64,000 nt of DNA from Bog-473 sp963745665 (GCA_963745665.1 CAVUYE010000002.1:2170001-2234000); one strand, 5' to 3'; positions 16,431 to 26,039 are shown, counted from the first letter of the stretch. Numbers and translations are program-made. Notes: a model not told the origin generated them from the letters alone.

Positions 16431-17495
16431 GTGGCACGACCGTTCGTCCGGGCACTGCTGTGTGCGGCCGCCATCCTGGTCGTGGTCGCAGGCACGAGCA
16501 CACCGGCGCAGGCGAAGCCGGCGGGATGGAAGCTCTCGTCGTCGGTGCGCGATCTTTCAGGTACCGGGATCGAACCCACCGGCATCTCGTGCATCACCCA
16601 CGCCCTCTGCATCGCCGTTGATTACAACGGGCGGGTCTTCGCACTCAGCGGCACGCATTCCGAAGAGGTCGCCTCTACCGGCTACCTTCTCTTCGCCGTC
16701 TCATGCCCGGCCAAGAACTTCTGTATGGCAATGGGCAATGACTCGTCCCTCGAATTCCTCTCCAGGGGAACGCATCTCTTTCAACTGAGTGGGGGCAGCG
16801 ACGTGGGAGACGTGCACTGGGAATCGGTCTCGTGTCCCACACCGCAATTCTGTATGGCCGGGGGAGGCGTCGTGACGGGTCCCGGCGTCGGGTCCGCCGT
16901 CGTCGCACGCTGGAACGGCCTGCTCTGGTCGACGCCCGCGGTGACCGACCCGCCGAGAACCGACTTGGCGATGAACGCCATCGCGTCGGTGTCGTGCGTG
17001 AGCCCGAAATTCTGCATCGGGGTCGCCGACAACGGCGAGACGTTTCAGTGGAACGGGTCCCGCTGGTCTGCTGCGGCGCCGCTCAACCGGCCTGCCATCG
17101 ACGACTCGTTCCACGTCTCGTGCACGGCGGCCCGTTTCTGTCTAGCGCTGGGGCTCGGCACATCCGACGTCTTCGCCTGGAACGGCCGGGCGTGGACGCG
17201 CCGGCCCGCGCCCGACCTGCCCTGGGGCAACGGCGTCCTGAGCTGCATCACGCCGGTCTTTTGCATCGGGACCGACGACACGGGCAAAGTCTCGGCCTGG
17301 AACGGCCGCGACTGGAGCACGCCTGTCACGGTTTCCGACTTCGCGCACTCGGGGCCCGTGGCGATCTCGTGCGCCGGCGGCACGTGCGAGATCGTCCTGG
17401 GCGCAGGACAGTTCGCCTACCTGTATGTGGGGAAGCACCCCCCGAAGCTGCCGGTGCTGTGCGACGAGGTGACCTGCCCCCGCACGCTCACCTGA
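16431..17495 (+). CDS. Secreted Cys-paired repeat protein (probable beta-propeller)
   Basis: A 354-residue exported protein. It opens with a signal peptide (ARPFVRALLCAAAILVVVAG ending TPAQA). The mature part consists of about seven units of ~40-48 residues, each carrying a pair of cysteines as SC-x(4,5)-FC: ISCITHALC, VSCPAKNFC, VSCPTPQFC, VSCVSPKFC, VSCTAARFC, LSCITPVFC and a shorter ISCAGGTC. Trp-Asn-Gly (WNG) turns recur between them. This suggests a disulfide-pinned seven-bladed propeller outside the cell. The function is unknown; such repeats occur widely in secreted proteins of Acidimicrobiia-like genomes. Start GTG 16431. Confidence 0.75.
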   Translation: MARPFVRALLCAAAILVVVAGTSTPAQAKPAGWKLSSSVRDLSGTGIEPTGISCITHALCIAVDYNGRVFALSGTHSEEVASTGYLLFAVSCPAKNFCMAMGNDSSLEFLSRGTHLFQLSGGSDVGDVHWESVSCPTPQFCMAGGGVVTGPGVGSAVVARWNGLLWSTPAVTDPPRTDLAMNAIASVSCVSPKFCIGVADNGETFQWNGSRWSAAAPLNRPAIDDSFHVSCTAARFCLALGLGTSDVFAWNGRAWTRRPAPDLPWGNGVLSCITPVFCIGTDDTGKVSAWNGRDWSTPVTVSDFAHSGPVAISCAGGTCEIVLGAGQFAYLYVGKHPPKLPVLCDEVTCPRTLT

Positions 17496-17526
17496 CCCTG
17501 TTCCGGGCGAGCTGGGGCTCCTGCGA

Positions 17527-17781
17527 CTACGAGTCGGTGAGCACGCTCACGTGCTTGCGGCCGCGACGCTCGCCGAACTTCACGACACCCTCCGCTGTGG
17601 CGAAGAGCGTGTCGTCGCCACCACGGCCGACGTTCACGCCCGGGTAGACCTTCGTCCCCCGCTGGCGCACGATGATTGAGCCGGCGGTCACGGCGGTGCC
17701 GTCGAAGCACTTCACGCCGAGGCGTTGTGCGTTGGAATCGCGTCCGTTGCGGGTGGACCCGCCACCCTTGGTCTTCGACAT
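17527..17781 (-). CDS. rpmA: Ribosomal protein L27 (bL27)
   Basis: An 84-residue L27, part of the 50S peptidyl-transferase vicinity. Signature KGGGSTRNGRDSNAQRLGVK, GSIIVRQRGTKVYPG and GRGGDDTLFA. It lies 18 bp downstream of rplU in the usual rplU-rpmA order. obg, normally next, is displaced to 10.8 kb. Confidence 0.98.
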   Translation of the reverse strand: MSKTKGGGSTRNGRDSNAQRLGVKCFDGTAVTAGSIIVRQRGTKVYPGVNVGRGGDDTLFATAEGVVKFGERRGRKHVSVLTDS

Positions 17782-17799
17782 GGTCTCGTGCTCCTGAGC

Positions 17800-18114
17800 T
17801 CAGCCAGCCGCCGTGATGGCGGTGATCTCCAGCGTGGCGTAGTGCTGGCGGTGACCCCACCGGCGACGCTGGTTGGACTTGTTCTTGTAGGTCATGGCGT
17901 TGATCTTGGGGCCCTTCTCCTCGCCCACGACCTTCGCCGTCACCGTGGCGCCGGCCAGCTGCGCCGGCGTGGCCAGGACGGTCTCGCCATCGACCACCAG
18001 GACGGGCTCGAGTGACACCTCCGCACCCACGGGCTGGCCGAGCAGCTCGACGCGGACACGCTGGCCCTCGGCCACACGCTCCTGCTTTCCTCCGGACCTG
18101 ATGACGGCATACAT
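17800..18114 (-). CDS. rplU: Ribosomal protein L21 (bL21)
   Basis: A 104-residue L21. Signature MYAVIRSGGKQERVAEGQRV at the start and KINAMTYKNKSNQRRRWGHR at the end, the conserved rRNA-binding C-terminus. It follows the RNase E/G gene by 12 bp and precedes rpmA, the standard actinobacterial arrangement. Confidence 0.98.
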   Translation of the reverse strand: MYAVIRSGGKQERVAEGQRVRVELLGQPVGAEVSLEPVLVVDGETVLATPAQLAGATVTAKVVGEEKGPKINAMTYKNKSNQRRRWGHRQHYATLEITAITAAG

Positions 18115-18126
18115 AAGGGCGAGATC

Positions 18127-19716
18127 CTAGCGCAGGACCGAGTCGTCCAGGGTCACGCCCCGACCGCCGCAGATGGCGCATTCGGTCGACAAGGTCTCGA
18201 GCAGGCCCTCCGAGACCCGTTTGCGAGTCATCTCGACCAACCCCAGCTCGGAGATGTCGAAGACCTGGGTTCGGGTCTTGTCCCGGGCCAGCGCGTTCCT
18301 CAGGGCTGAGGCCACCTTGTCGCGGTTCTCGCGCACCTCCATGTCGATGAAGTCGATGACGATGATGCCGCCGATGTCCCGCAGGCGGAGCTGGCGGGCG
18401 ACTTCCTCGGCCGCCTCCAGATTGTTCCGGTAGACGGTCTCCTCCAGATTGGTCTTGCCCACGTTCTTGCCGGTGTTGACGTCGATGACCGTCAGCGCCT
18501 CGGTCCGCTCAATGATTAGCGAGCCTCCCGATGGCAGCCAGACCTTGCGGTCGAGCGCCTTGTGAAGCTGCTCGTGCACGTGGTAGCGCTCGAAGATGGG
18601 CAGTCCTTCGACCTCGGGGTCGTAGTACTCGACCCGGTCGGACAGCTCGGGGCTGACCGCCCGCACGTAGTCCCGCACCTGCTCGAACAGGGCAAGGTCG
18701 TCGATCACGACCGCCCGGTACTCGCCGTTGAGCTCCTCGCGCAAGATCCGCACCGACAGCTCGGGCTCCCGGTAGAGCAGGCCCGGGGCGTCGGAGCGCT
18801 TGGCCTCGGCCTCAATCTGGTTCCACTGTTCGAGCAGCGTCGTGACGTCGCGCTGGAGCTCCTCCGCGGAGACACCCTCAGCGGCGGTACGCACGATCAT
18901 CCCGTGGCCCGCCGGCTTCACCTCGTCGATGATGCGCCGCAGCCGGCGGCGCTCGTTGTCCCCGAGGCGCTTGGAGATACCGAAGGCGCTCGAGTTCGGC
19001 ACCAGGACGGCGAAGCGCCCGGGAAGGGAGACCTCCTGGGTCAGCCGGGCGCCCTTGGCCCCGATGGGGTTCTTGGTGACCTGGCACAGGATGGTCTGAC
19101 CGGCCTTGAGCACGTCCTCGATCCGCGGCTGTTGCGAGGCGCCGCCCTCGATGTCCTCCCGGTCGTAGCGCACGTCGCCCCTGTACAGAACGGCGTTCTT
19201 CGGGATTCCGATGTCGATGAAGGCGGCCTCCATGCCCGGCAAGACGTTCTGGACCCGGCCCCGGTAGACGTTGCCGTCGATCTGGTTGGTGTCGTCGGCC
19301 GACCGGGAGACGTAGTGCTCCACGAGGGAGCGCCCCTCGAGCATGGCGATCTGGGTCATGTCGGGCTGGACATGGACGCAGACCAGGTAGCGGCCAACCT
19401 GCTTCGACTTGCGCTCCCGTCCGGAGCGGCGACGCCCACGAGCACGCTTGGCGTCTTCGGACGGCTCGGACACCTCCGCCACGGCCGTCCCGCCCTCATT
19501 CGGCTCAGTGGCCTCGGGTCGCTTCAGTGGGACGACAGGAGCGGCCGCCTGGGGCGGCGGAGGGGTGGCGACAACGGGTGCCGGCCTGGTGTCTCCGATC
19601 TTCGGCTTCGGCCTGGGCGCAGCCCGCGGCAGGTCAGGGGGGCTAGTGCTGCCGCTGCCCCCCGATGGCTCGGGGGGGTGACCCTCCGGGCTCTGGCTGA
19701 ATTCCGTCTCGGACAT
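18127..19716 (-). CDS. rng: Ribonuclease E/G family endoribonuclease
   Basis: A ~529-residue RNase E/G. Residues ~1-110 are low-complexity Pro/Glu/Arg-rich, ending in an RGRRRSGRERKSKQ stretch, as in actinobacterial RNase E. The S1 domain follows (GNVYRGRVQNVLPGMEAAFIDIG), then the core with LTVIDVNTGKNVG and IIVIDFIDMEVRENRDKV, whose Asp residues bind the catalytic metal, and the Zn-link Cys pair TECAICGG. It processes rRNA and degrades mRNA. ATG 19716 has GGAGGG upstream; the 5' end overlaps the preceding DUF2344 gene by 74 bp. rplU and rpmA follow directly. Confidence 0.93.
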   Translation of the reverse strand: MSETEFSQSPEGHPPEPSGGSGSTSPPDLPRAAPRPKPKIGDTRPAPVVATPPPPQAAAPVVPLKRPEATEPNEGGTAVAEVSEPSEDAKRARGRRRSGRERKSKQVGRYLVCVHVQPDMTQIAMLEGRSLVEHYVSRSADDTNQIDGNVYRGRVQNVLPGMEAAFIDIGIPKNAVLYRGDVRYDREDIEGGASQQPRIEDVLKAGQTILCQVTKNPIGAKGARLTQEVSLPGRFAVLVPNSSAFGISKRLGDNERRRLRRIIDEVKPAGHGMIVRTAAEGVSAEELQRDVTTLLEQWNQIEAEAKRSDAPGLLYREPELSVRILREELNGEYRAVVIDDLALFEQVRDYVRAVSPELSDRVEYYDPEVEGLPIFERYHVHEQLHKALDRKVWLPSGGSLIIERTEALTVIDVNTGKNVGKTNLEETVYRNNLEAAEEVARQLRLRDIGGIIVIDFIDMEVRENRDKVASALRNALARDKTRTQVFDISELGLVEMTRKRVSEGLLETLSTECAICGGRGVTLDDSVLR

Positions 19717-20455
19717 GAGGGAAAGCCCTCCTCGCGTGCTGAGTCGCGTCGCCATCGGTCCCGGGCGCGCCCACGGGGAGCGGCTCGAACCGAGCGCCAT
19801 CGCGTTCGATCCATTGATGCGTTCGACAGGCCCGTCCGGCCACCGCGGGGGCGCCAAGGGCCGCTACCAGATCACCGGGGCGGACACCACGCGGATGCGT
19901 AGCCAAATCCGCCCGGAGGAGACCGTTGGGGCTGGTCAGGGACAGTGCCCGGATGGCCGGGCGGATGTCGTCTTCGCTTTGACGACCCTTCCGCTCCCGG
20001 CTGACGGTGAGCACGCGAGCAGCGAGCATGTTCTCCACCCGCTCCTGCAACTCCTCACCACGCACTCCGAGCACCTCCAGCTCCCAATCACACGATGCTA
20101 CCTCCTGTTGAAGCGAACCCTCCGCTTCTCCGATTAGGGCAGCTGCCTGGACGTCGATCCCCTCGGGCAGCAGTTCGCTCAGGACGGCAGGCAGATCCAC
20201 CAGGGGGATCTCCGCCGGTCCTGCCGCCTCGAGGCGGATATCCAGGTACTCGCCCAGCGACTCGCACCCGGTAGGCAGGGCCAGGCCGAAGCTCACCAGC
20301 GGATGGGGCGAGAATCCCTGTGAGTACGCCATCGGAAGCCGGCTGCGACGCAACGCCCGCTCCCACATGCGGGCAACGTCCCGGTGGCTCGTGAACCGGA
20401 TCTTCCCCGCCTTGGTGAAGCGAAGGCGGAGGCGGCGCTGTCCCTCAGGGAACAC
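19643..20455 (-). CDS. TIGR03936/DUF2344 radical SAM-linked protein
   Basis: A ~270-residue member of the DUF2344 family, which occurs beside or fused to the TIGR03960 radical SAM protein. Conserved start RLRLRFTKAGKIRFTSHRDVARMWERAL, then RRSRLPMAYSQGFSPHP and SFGLALPTGCESLGEYLDI. The function is not established; the family may act on tRNA or ribosome-associated substrates because of its constant linkage to RNase E/G and rplU. GTG 20455 overlaps the radical SAM gene by 11 bp, and the 3' end overlaps rng by 74 bp. Confidence 0.88.
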   Translation of the reverse strand: MFPEGQRRLRLRFTKAGKIRFTSHRDVARMWERALRRSRLPMAYSQGFSPHPLVSFGLALPTGCESLGEYLDIRLEAAGPAEIPLVDLPAVLSELLPEGIDVQAAALIGEAEGSLQQEVASCDWELEVLGVRGEELQERVENMLAARVLTVSRERKGRQSEDDIRPAIRALSLTSPNGLLRADLATHPRGVRPGDLVAALGAPAVAGRACRTHQWIERDGARFEPLPVGAPGTDGDATQHARRAFPHVRDGIQPEPGGSPPRAIGGQRQH

Positions 20456-22391
20456 GGCTGACCAGCCGCACCGGAATCCGGTCCCCGACGCTGAGGTCCT
20501 GACCCGTGCCCTGGCTCCCACCCGCTGGCGGGAGCGGCGATGCCACCACGTGCTCCAACCCGAAACCGGTGCAGGCCCCGCAGTCGTAGCAGGGGGTCCA
20601 GCGGCAATCCTCGACGGCGACGCTGGCCAGCGCGTCCTGCCAATCGCCCCAGAGGAAATCCCGATGCAGGCCTGCAGAGATGTGGTCCCACGGAAGGGCC
20701 TCGTCGCCCGCACGATCCCGGTGGCACACCTCGTCGACGCTGAGCCCCTCGGCAGCCAGCGCTGCCTCCCACAGGGACAGGTCGAAGCGCTCCGACCATT
20801 CCTGGAAGGTGCCTCCGGCCCGCCAGACCCGCTCGATCACCGCACCCATCCGCCGGTCACCCCGGCTGGCCAAACCCTCCGCCACCGAAGCGGCGGGCTC
20901 GTGCCAGCGGATCGTGAGACCACGGGTGCGGCGCGCTGCGTCACGCAGCAAGACCACTTTGTGCTCGAGCTCCGCCACCGTGTCCTGGCCGAACCATTGA
21001 AACGGCGTATGGGGCTTGGGTACGAAGCCGCCCACGGAGGCGACCACGGTCACTCCCTTGTGGTACTTGCGCCCGATCTCGACACAGCGCGCCCCGAGCT
21101 CGGCGATGCCCAGCACGTCCTCGTCCAGTTCCGTAGGGAGGCCGATGAGGAAGTAGAGCTTGATCCGGCGCCAGCCCTGGCTGAAAGCAGCATCGACGGC
21201 GCTGTAGAGGTCGTCCTCGGTGATCAGCTTGTTGATCACCGTGCGCATGCGCCAGGTCCCGCCCTCGGGTGCGAACGTCAGCCCGGTGCGACGCACCTTC
21301 TGAATCTCGGCAGCCGTCCCAACGGTGAAGGCGTCCACCCGGAGTGACGGAAGGCTGACCGACACGCGACCGCCGTGATCGGGGTCGTTGACGATGTCGC
21401 GCACTGTGTCCTCTATGCCGGAGAAGTCGGCCGACGACAGCGATGTCAGCGCCACCTCGTCGTGGCCGCTCCACTCCAGTCCGCGCCGCACCATCTCGCG
21501 CACCTGAGCGGCGGGTCGCTCGCGCACGGGCCGGGTGATCATGCCCGCCTGGCAGAAGCGGCAGCCCCGCGTACAGCCGCGGAACACCTCGACGTTGAGA
21601 CGGTCGTGCACCACCTCGGTCAACGGGACGAGCGGGCTCGAGGGATAGGGCCAATCGGCCAGGTCGCTGATCGTCCGCTTGGCCACCTCTGCGGGGACGC
21701 CCGGGCCGAGCGGGAGAGTCGACACCAGGCGGCCGTCCTCGTAGGACGGGGCGTACAGCGCGGGCACGTACACTCCGTCGAGTCCCGCCAGCGCATGCAG
21801 GAGTGCGGCGCGGTCGCGCGTCTCCGGGGGCGCCGTGCCCAGCCAGTCCGCCAGTACATCGTTGATCTCGCCCACGACCTCCTCGCCGTCGCCGAGCACG
21901 AAGGCGTCGACGAAGTCGGCCAGCGGCTCGGGGTTGAAGACACAGTGGCCGCCGGCGACGACGAGCGCATCGGCGCCACTGCGGTCCGCCCCGTGCAGCG
22001 GGAGGCCGGCCAGGTCGATCATGTTGACCAGGTTGGTGTAGACGAGCTCGGCCGACAGGTTGAACGCCAGCACGTCGAAGGCGGCCGCCGGCAGGTGCTG
22101 CTCGACGCTGAAGAGCGGCACGCCCTCAGCCCGCATGGCGGCCTCCATGTCGACCCATGGGGCGTAGGCGCGCTCGGCCAGCGCGTCGGGACGCTCGTTG
22201 AGGATCTCGTAGAGGATCTGCAGACCCTGATTGGGCAGCCCGATCTCGTAGGTGTCGGGGTAGAGGAGGAGCCAGCCAACGATTCCCGGACCGTGCCGTG
22301 GGTACACCGATCCCTGCTCGCCCCCGATGTAGCGGGCCGGCTTGGACACCCGGGGCAGGATGCGCTCGATCTGCGGCCACAGGGTTTCCAT
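20445..22391 (-). CDS. TIGR03960-family B12-binding-like/radical SAM protein
   Basis: A 648-residue radical SAM protein. Residues ~1-230 form a cobalamin-binding-like Rossmann region (GWLLLYPDTYEIGLPNQGLQ, ALVVAGGHCVFNPEPLADF). The radical SAM core starts with FRGCTRGCRFCQAGMI (C-x3-C-x2-C for the 4Fe-4S cluster) and continues with ALTSLSSADFSGIEDTV and FAPEGGTWRMR. The C-terminus has another Cys cluster, TPCYDCGACTGFG. The reaction is unknown. It is always coupled to the DUF2344 protein, here by an 11-bp overlap, and sits between cell-shape genes and RNase E/G. Confidence 0.9.
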   Translation of the reverse strand: METLWPQIERILPRVSKPARYIGGEQGSVYPRHGPGIVGWLLLYPDTYEIGLPNQGLQILYEILNERPDALAERAYAPWVDMEAAMRAEGVPLFSVEQHLPAAAFDVLAFNLSAELVYTNLVNMIDLAGLPLHGADRSGADALVVAGGHCVFNPEPLADFVDAFVLGDGEEVVGEINDVLADWLGTAPPETRDRAALLHALAGLDGVYVPALYAPSYEDGRLVSTLPLGPGVPAEVAKRTISDLADWPYPSSPLVPLTEVVHDRLNVEVFRGCTRGCRFCQAGMITRPVRERPAAQVREMVRRGLEWSGHDEVALTSLSSADFSGIEDTVRDIVNDPDHGGRVSVSLPSLRVDAFTVGTAAEIQKVRRTGLTFAPEGGTWRMRTVINKLITEDDLYSAVDAAFSQGWRRIKLYFLIGLPTELDEDVLGIAELGARCVEIGRKYHKGVTVVASVGGFVPKPHTPFQWFGQDTVAELEHKVVLLRDAARRTRGLTIRWHEPAASVAEGLASRGDRRMGAVIERVWRAGGTFQEWSERFDLSLWEAALAAEGLSVDEVCHRDRAGDEALPWDHISAGLHRDFLWGDWQDALASVAVEDCRWTPCYDCGACTGFGLEHVVASPLPPAGGSQGTGQDLSVGDRIPVRLVSRVP

Positions 22392-22413
22392 TCGCGCTAA
22401 CCCTACGGGACGA

Positions 22414-24654
22414 TCAGCCTCCGCCCGTGGTGGTGGAGGTCGTCGTGCCGGATCCTCCGGCCGTCCCCGACGTTGGCGCCGTGGTCGTGGTGGTCGACGT
22501 GCCCTGCGGTTGGACAGTCGTCGGCGCCGTGTCGCTGGCCGGATTGGACGGTGTCGGCGTCTTGACGGCGCCGTTGATCCCCGGATTGGCCACGATGTAG
22601 TTGAAGATGTTCCTGACCAGCGGGGCCGCGGCCTGGGCGCCGTAGCCGCCTTGGTCGATGACGGCGAGGACGAGGTACTGGGGGTTCGGGTTGGGGCCGA
22701 ACGCGACGAACCAGCTGTTCGGCTCGAGCGCCTGTCCGTTCGGGCCTTGGTTGGAGGCGGTGCCCGTCTTCCCGGCGAGGTTCCACGAGGCCGGGAAACC
22801 CTGGAAATCCTGGTATGCCGTGCCGCTCCGACTCGAGACGACGCCCTCGAATCCTGCCAGCATGGCGCTGTAGGTGCTCGGGGAAATCGGCACCTTCCCC
22901 GTGACTTCGGGCTCGATCTTCTTGATGACCTTCCCGGTCACCGGGTCGACGACCTCGGACGCCACCTGCGGGGCGTAGCGGGTGCCGCCGTTCGCAAAGG
23001 TCGAGTAGGCCTCCGCCTGCTCGATCGGCGTCAGGATCGTTTCGCCCTGGCCGAAGGCCATCTCGATGTTGTCGCCTGTGAACCACGACGCGGCGTAGGG
23101 AAAGGCCTGCGGCGCCTCAGCGTGCAACTTGGCCCGGGTCGCCTTGCTGTCGACCCGCCCCTGCGCCTCGCCGGGGAGGTCGATGCCGGTGATCGTGCCT
23201 TCGCCGTACGCGGTCGCTTCCTCCTGAATCGGTGTCGTGCCGTACTTCGACTGCTGCTCCCAGAACATCTCGCCCAGGTTGTAGAAGAACGCGTCGCTCG
23301 ACGCCGTGAGCCCGGTCGAGACGTTGTAGACGCCACCGGTGTCGCCTGGGTCGTCGTGCAGGATGCAACCGGTGTCGTTGTTCACGCCGGGAGCCGGGCA
23401 GCCCTGGATCTTGAAGGTGCCCGTGTCGTCATACGGGGTCGTGGGCGAAATGAGACCGTCCTGCAGCGCCGCCGTCGCCGTGACGAGCTTGAAGGTCGAC
23501 CCCGGCGTGTACTGGCCATCGATGGCCTCGTTGTTCTCGGCGCCACTCTGCTGGAGCGCGGCGAAGTTGGCGGTCGAGATCCCCCCGACCCACTGGTTGA
23601 GGTCGTAGGTCGGGTACGACGCCATGGCGAGAACCTGGCCGTTCTGAGGGTTGATCACTATGGCGGCGCCGTTCGGCGCCGCTGGCAGCCTGCCGCCATC
23701 AACCTGATCGGGCGTCTTGCGGTCGGCCAGGATCTGCGCCTGCAGGTCGTTCTGCACCTCCTGCTGGAGTCCGTCGTCGATGTTGAGCACGACGGTGTCG
23801 CCGATCTGGGGTGCGGTGGAGCTGAGCGTGCCCACCACGGTGCCACTGGCATCGACTGAGAGGGCCTGGCGTCCCGGGACGCCCTTGAGATACTGCTCGT
23901 ACTGGGCCTCCATCCCCGAGACACCGATCTGGCTGCCCTGTGTGTAGCCGTCGTTGGGGTGCGCGGCCAGATAGCTGCTCGTGATGTCGCCGACGTAGCC
24001 GAGGACATGGGTGGCCGTCGTCCCTCCTTGGGGGTAGGTCCGCTGCGCCACCGTCTGCACGGTCACCCCGGGATATTCCGACTGGTGCGTCTGCAGGAAC
24101 TGCACCGTGTCCTCGGACACCCCGACCGCGACGGGCACCGGCTCGTAGGGGCTGTATTGGTTGTTGTTGATGGAGGCCTGCACCTGCTTGGGGGTCTGGC
24201 CCACGAGTGCGGCCACCATGCCGACAATGGCGGGGTTCGCCATGGCTTCAGCTCGCGACAACAGGATCTCCTGCTGTGGCGTGTTGGTCACCAGCACCGT
24301 CCCGTCACGGTCGACGATCTCTCCTCGGGGTGCGGCGATGCTGACGACACGTACCTGGTTGCGGGTCACTGCAGCGGCATAGCTCTTCCCCTCGACGACC
24401 TGCAGCGTCCACAGTCGCAGGACGAGGACGCCGAAGAGGAGCAGCACGACGATGCCGACGATACGCAGCCGGAGATTGGGCCGGGCCTCCTCTTCCTCGG
24501 GCGAGCCCACGATCGACGCCACGTTGACGCTCTTGCGCGGCCGCATCCGCGGCCCGCTGGTGTTGCCCCGCCAGGCACTGTGCTTGGCGGGGCGCGTGGA
24601 CGGCTTGGGGTGGAGCCGGTCGCCGCGGATCGGATGGCGAAGGGTCCGCTTCAC
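22414..24654 (-). CDS. mrdA: Penicillin-binding protein 2 (class B transpeptidase)
   Basis: A ~746-residue elongasome transpeptidase that cross-links peptidoglycan during lateral wall growth. Short cytoplasmic tail, one membrane helix (LRIVGIVVLLLFGVLVLRLW), dimerisation domain, then transpeptidase motifs: SxxK in YTPGSTFKLVT, SSDAFFYNLG in place of SxN, and KTG in AGKTGTAS. The C-terminus is Thr/Ser/Gly-rich. Start GTG 24654 overlaps the mreD stop as GTGA; ATG 24546 is an alternative that loses ~36 residues before the helix. rodA is not next to it as it often is; the radical SAM gene follows instead. Confidence 0.93.
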   Translation of the reverse strand: MKRTLRHPIRGDRLHPKPSTRPAKHSAWRGNTSGPRMRPRKSVNVASIVGSPEEEEARPNLRLRIVGIVVLLLFGVLVLRLWTLQVVEGKSYAAAVTRNQVRVVSIAAPRGEIVDRDGTVLVTNTPQQEILLSRAEAMANPAIVGMVAALVGQTPKQVQASINNNQYSPYEPVPVAVGVSEDTVQFLQTHQSEYPGVTVQTVAQRTYPQGGTTATHVLGYVGDITSSYLAAHPNDGYTQGSQIGVSGMEAQYEQYLKGVPGRQALSVDASGTVVGTLSSTAPQIGDTVVLNIDDGLQQEVQNDLQAQILADRKTPDQVDGGRLPAAPNGAAIVINPQNGQVLAMASYPTYDLNQWVGGISTANFAALQQSGAENNEAIDGQYTPGSTFKLVTATAALQDGLISPTTPYDDTGTFKIQGCPAPGVNNDTGCILHDDPGDTGGVYNVSTGLTASSDAFFYNLGEMFWEQQSKYGTTPIQEEATAYGEGTITGIDLPGEAQGRVDSKATRAKLHAEAPQAFPYAASWFTGDNIEMAFGQGETILTPIEQAEAYSTFANGGTRYAPQVASEVVDPVTGKVIKKIEPEVTGKVPISPSTYSAMLAGFEGVVSSRSGTAYQDFQGFPASWNLAGKTGTASNQGPNGQALEPNSWFVAFGPNPNPQYLVLAVIDQGGYGAQAAAPLVRNIFNYIVANPGINGAVKTPTPSNPASDTAPTTVQPQGTSTTTTTAPTSGTAGGSGTTTSTTTGGG

Positions 24655-25189
24655 CAGATCCTGCTGTCGCCCTGGGCGGAAACGAGCGAGCGGCGGTTGC
24701 TCTCCCCGGCCAGGGCCCACCGCATCAGCCGGTTGACCGGCAGGACCAGCACCAGGCTCGAGACGCCGACCACCAGAACAAGGGCGACGAAGTTCACCTG
24801 CACCATCTGGCTTTGTCCGAGAATTGCGCCGAGCACGGCGAACAGCATGTCCGCTGCGATCGATCCCCGCGACCGCGGCTACCGGCTTGAGCCAGGCCGC
24901 CCGAGGGTCGGCGGCCGTGGTGAGGGACCCCACCGCGTAGCCGAGCAAGCACCCCACCAGGGCGGACAGCCCGAACGGCGTCGGCAGCACCAGATCGAAG
25001 GACAGCCCGGCCCAGAATCCGACGATGGCGCCCGTTTCGGGTCCGTCGAGCAACGCGGCTGTGATGGGCAGGAGCCACAGCAGGTCGGGGTGAGCCCCGC
25101 CGACCCGTAGGTCCAGCATCACCGTCTGCTGGACCATCAGCAGCGATGAGGATCACCAGCGCCACCCGGAGCACGGAGCGCGCGGTCAC
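24651..25189 (-). CDS. mreD: Rod-shape protein MreD, frameshifted
   Basis: Small polytopic membrane protein of the elongasome. Three frames must be joined: GTG 25189 (VTARSVLRVALVILI), then MVQQTVMLDLRVGGAHPDLLWLLP with FDLVLPTPFGLSALVGC, then MLFAVLGAILGQSQMVQVNF to the stop. Breaks lie near 25153 (ATC-G-CTG) and near 24862-24870 (GGGATCGATCGC). Two single-base insertions account exactly for the length (539 = 537 + 2), giving ~178 residues, a normal MreD. The start overlaps the mreC stop and the end overlaps mrdA, both as GTGA. Essential-pathway context makes sequence error likelier than decay. Confidence 0.8.
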
Positions 25190-26017
25190 GTGCTCGGCAC
25201 CCACTGCACGACGTCGACGTAGGCCAGCTGGCTCAGATCGGCGGCCGGGTCGACGTGAATGGTCTCCTGGCTGGCCCCGGCCGAAGTGTGGAAGGACTGC
25301 ACGCTCGCCACGGGGATGCCCGGGGGGAACGCGGCGGCATCGAGGCTGCTCGTGAACATGTGCTGCGCCCTTGTACAGCGGGGTGTGTGGCGCCACCAGA
25401 TCCGCCGTCATGGAGTTCGAGGGCCCCTGACCGTCGACGATCCCCGTGACCTGGTTGCCGAACGTCACGCCGACCTTGGACTGCCCGTCGGTGACGAGCC
25501 GGACGACCGAGGTGTGATGGAAGGACTGGATCACCTGACCGACCAGCCCTCCGGCACCGACGACCGGATAGCCGACATCGACGCCATCGGCGCGACCCTT
25601 GTCCAGCGTGATGGTGGCGGTGAAGTTCGACGAGTACTCGTCGACCGTCTGCGCGGTGACGGTCGGCAACGACTGCAGGAACGGAAGGTTCTGGAGCGCG
25701 GTGATCTCGCGCAGTTGGTTGTTCTCGAAGCCCTGCTCCAGCTGGGCCGCGCGCAGCTGGCCCAGCGTGCGCTGCAACCGCTCGTTCTGCGCCTGGACCG
25801 ATCCGTAGTTGAAGGCGCCGGCGAAGAAGTTCCCGATGGGGCTGATGATGTCGAGGACGCCCTGTCGCAGCGGAGAGTACACGTCGTTGGCGACCGATTT
25901 GATGCCCGACGTCAGGCTGTGGGTCCGACCGTTTTGGTCGAGCGAGATCAGGGAGAGCGAGAGCACCACCAGGACGATGACCGTCAGGGTACGGCGAGAC
26001 CGCCGGGACCGGGCCAC
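25186..26017 (-). CDS. mreC: Rod-shape protein MreC, frameshifted
   Basis: Periplasm-facing scaffold linking MreB to penicillin-binding proteins. The N-terminal membrane helix is RTLTVIVLVVLSLSLISLD, followed by a coiled coil (AQNERLQRTLGQLRAAQLEQ) and the beta domain with GYPVVGAGGLVGQVI. The frame breaks after LVAPHTPLYKG near 25368. The other frame continues as QHMFTSSLDAAAFPPGIPVA and ends DVVQWVPST, the expected MreC C-terminus. One inserted base in the AAGGGCGC tract explains it (832 nt = 831 + 1). Restored length is ~276 residues. GTG start at 26017, 22 bp after mreB. Confidence 0.87.
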
Positions 26018-26039
26018 CCAGGAGTAACCGGTCGATCGA

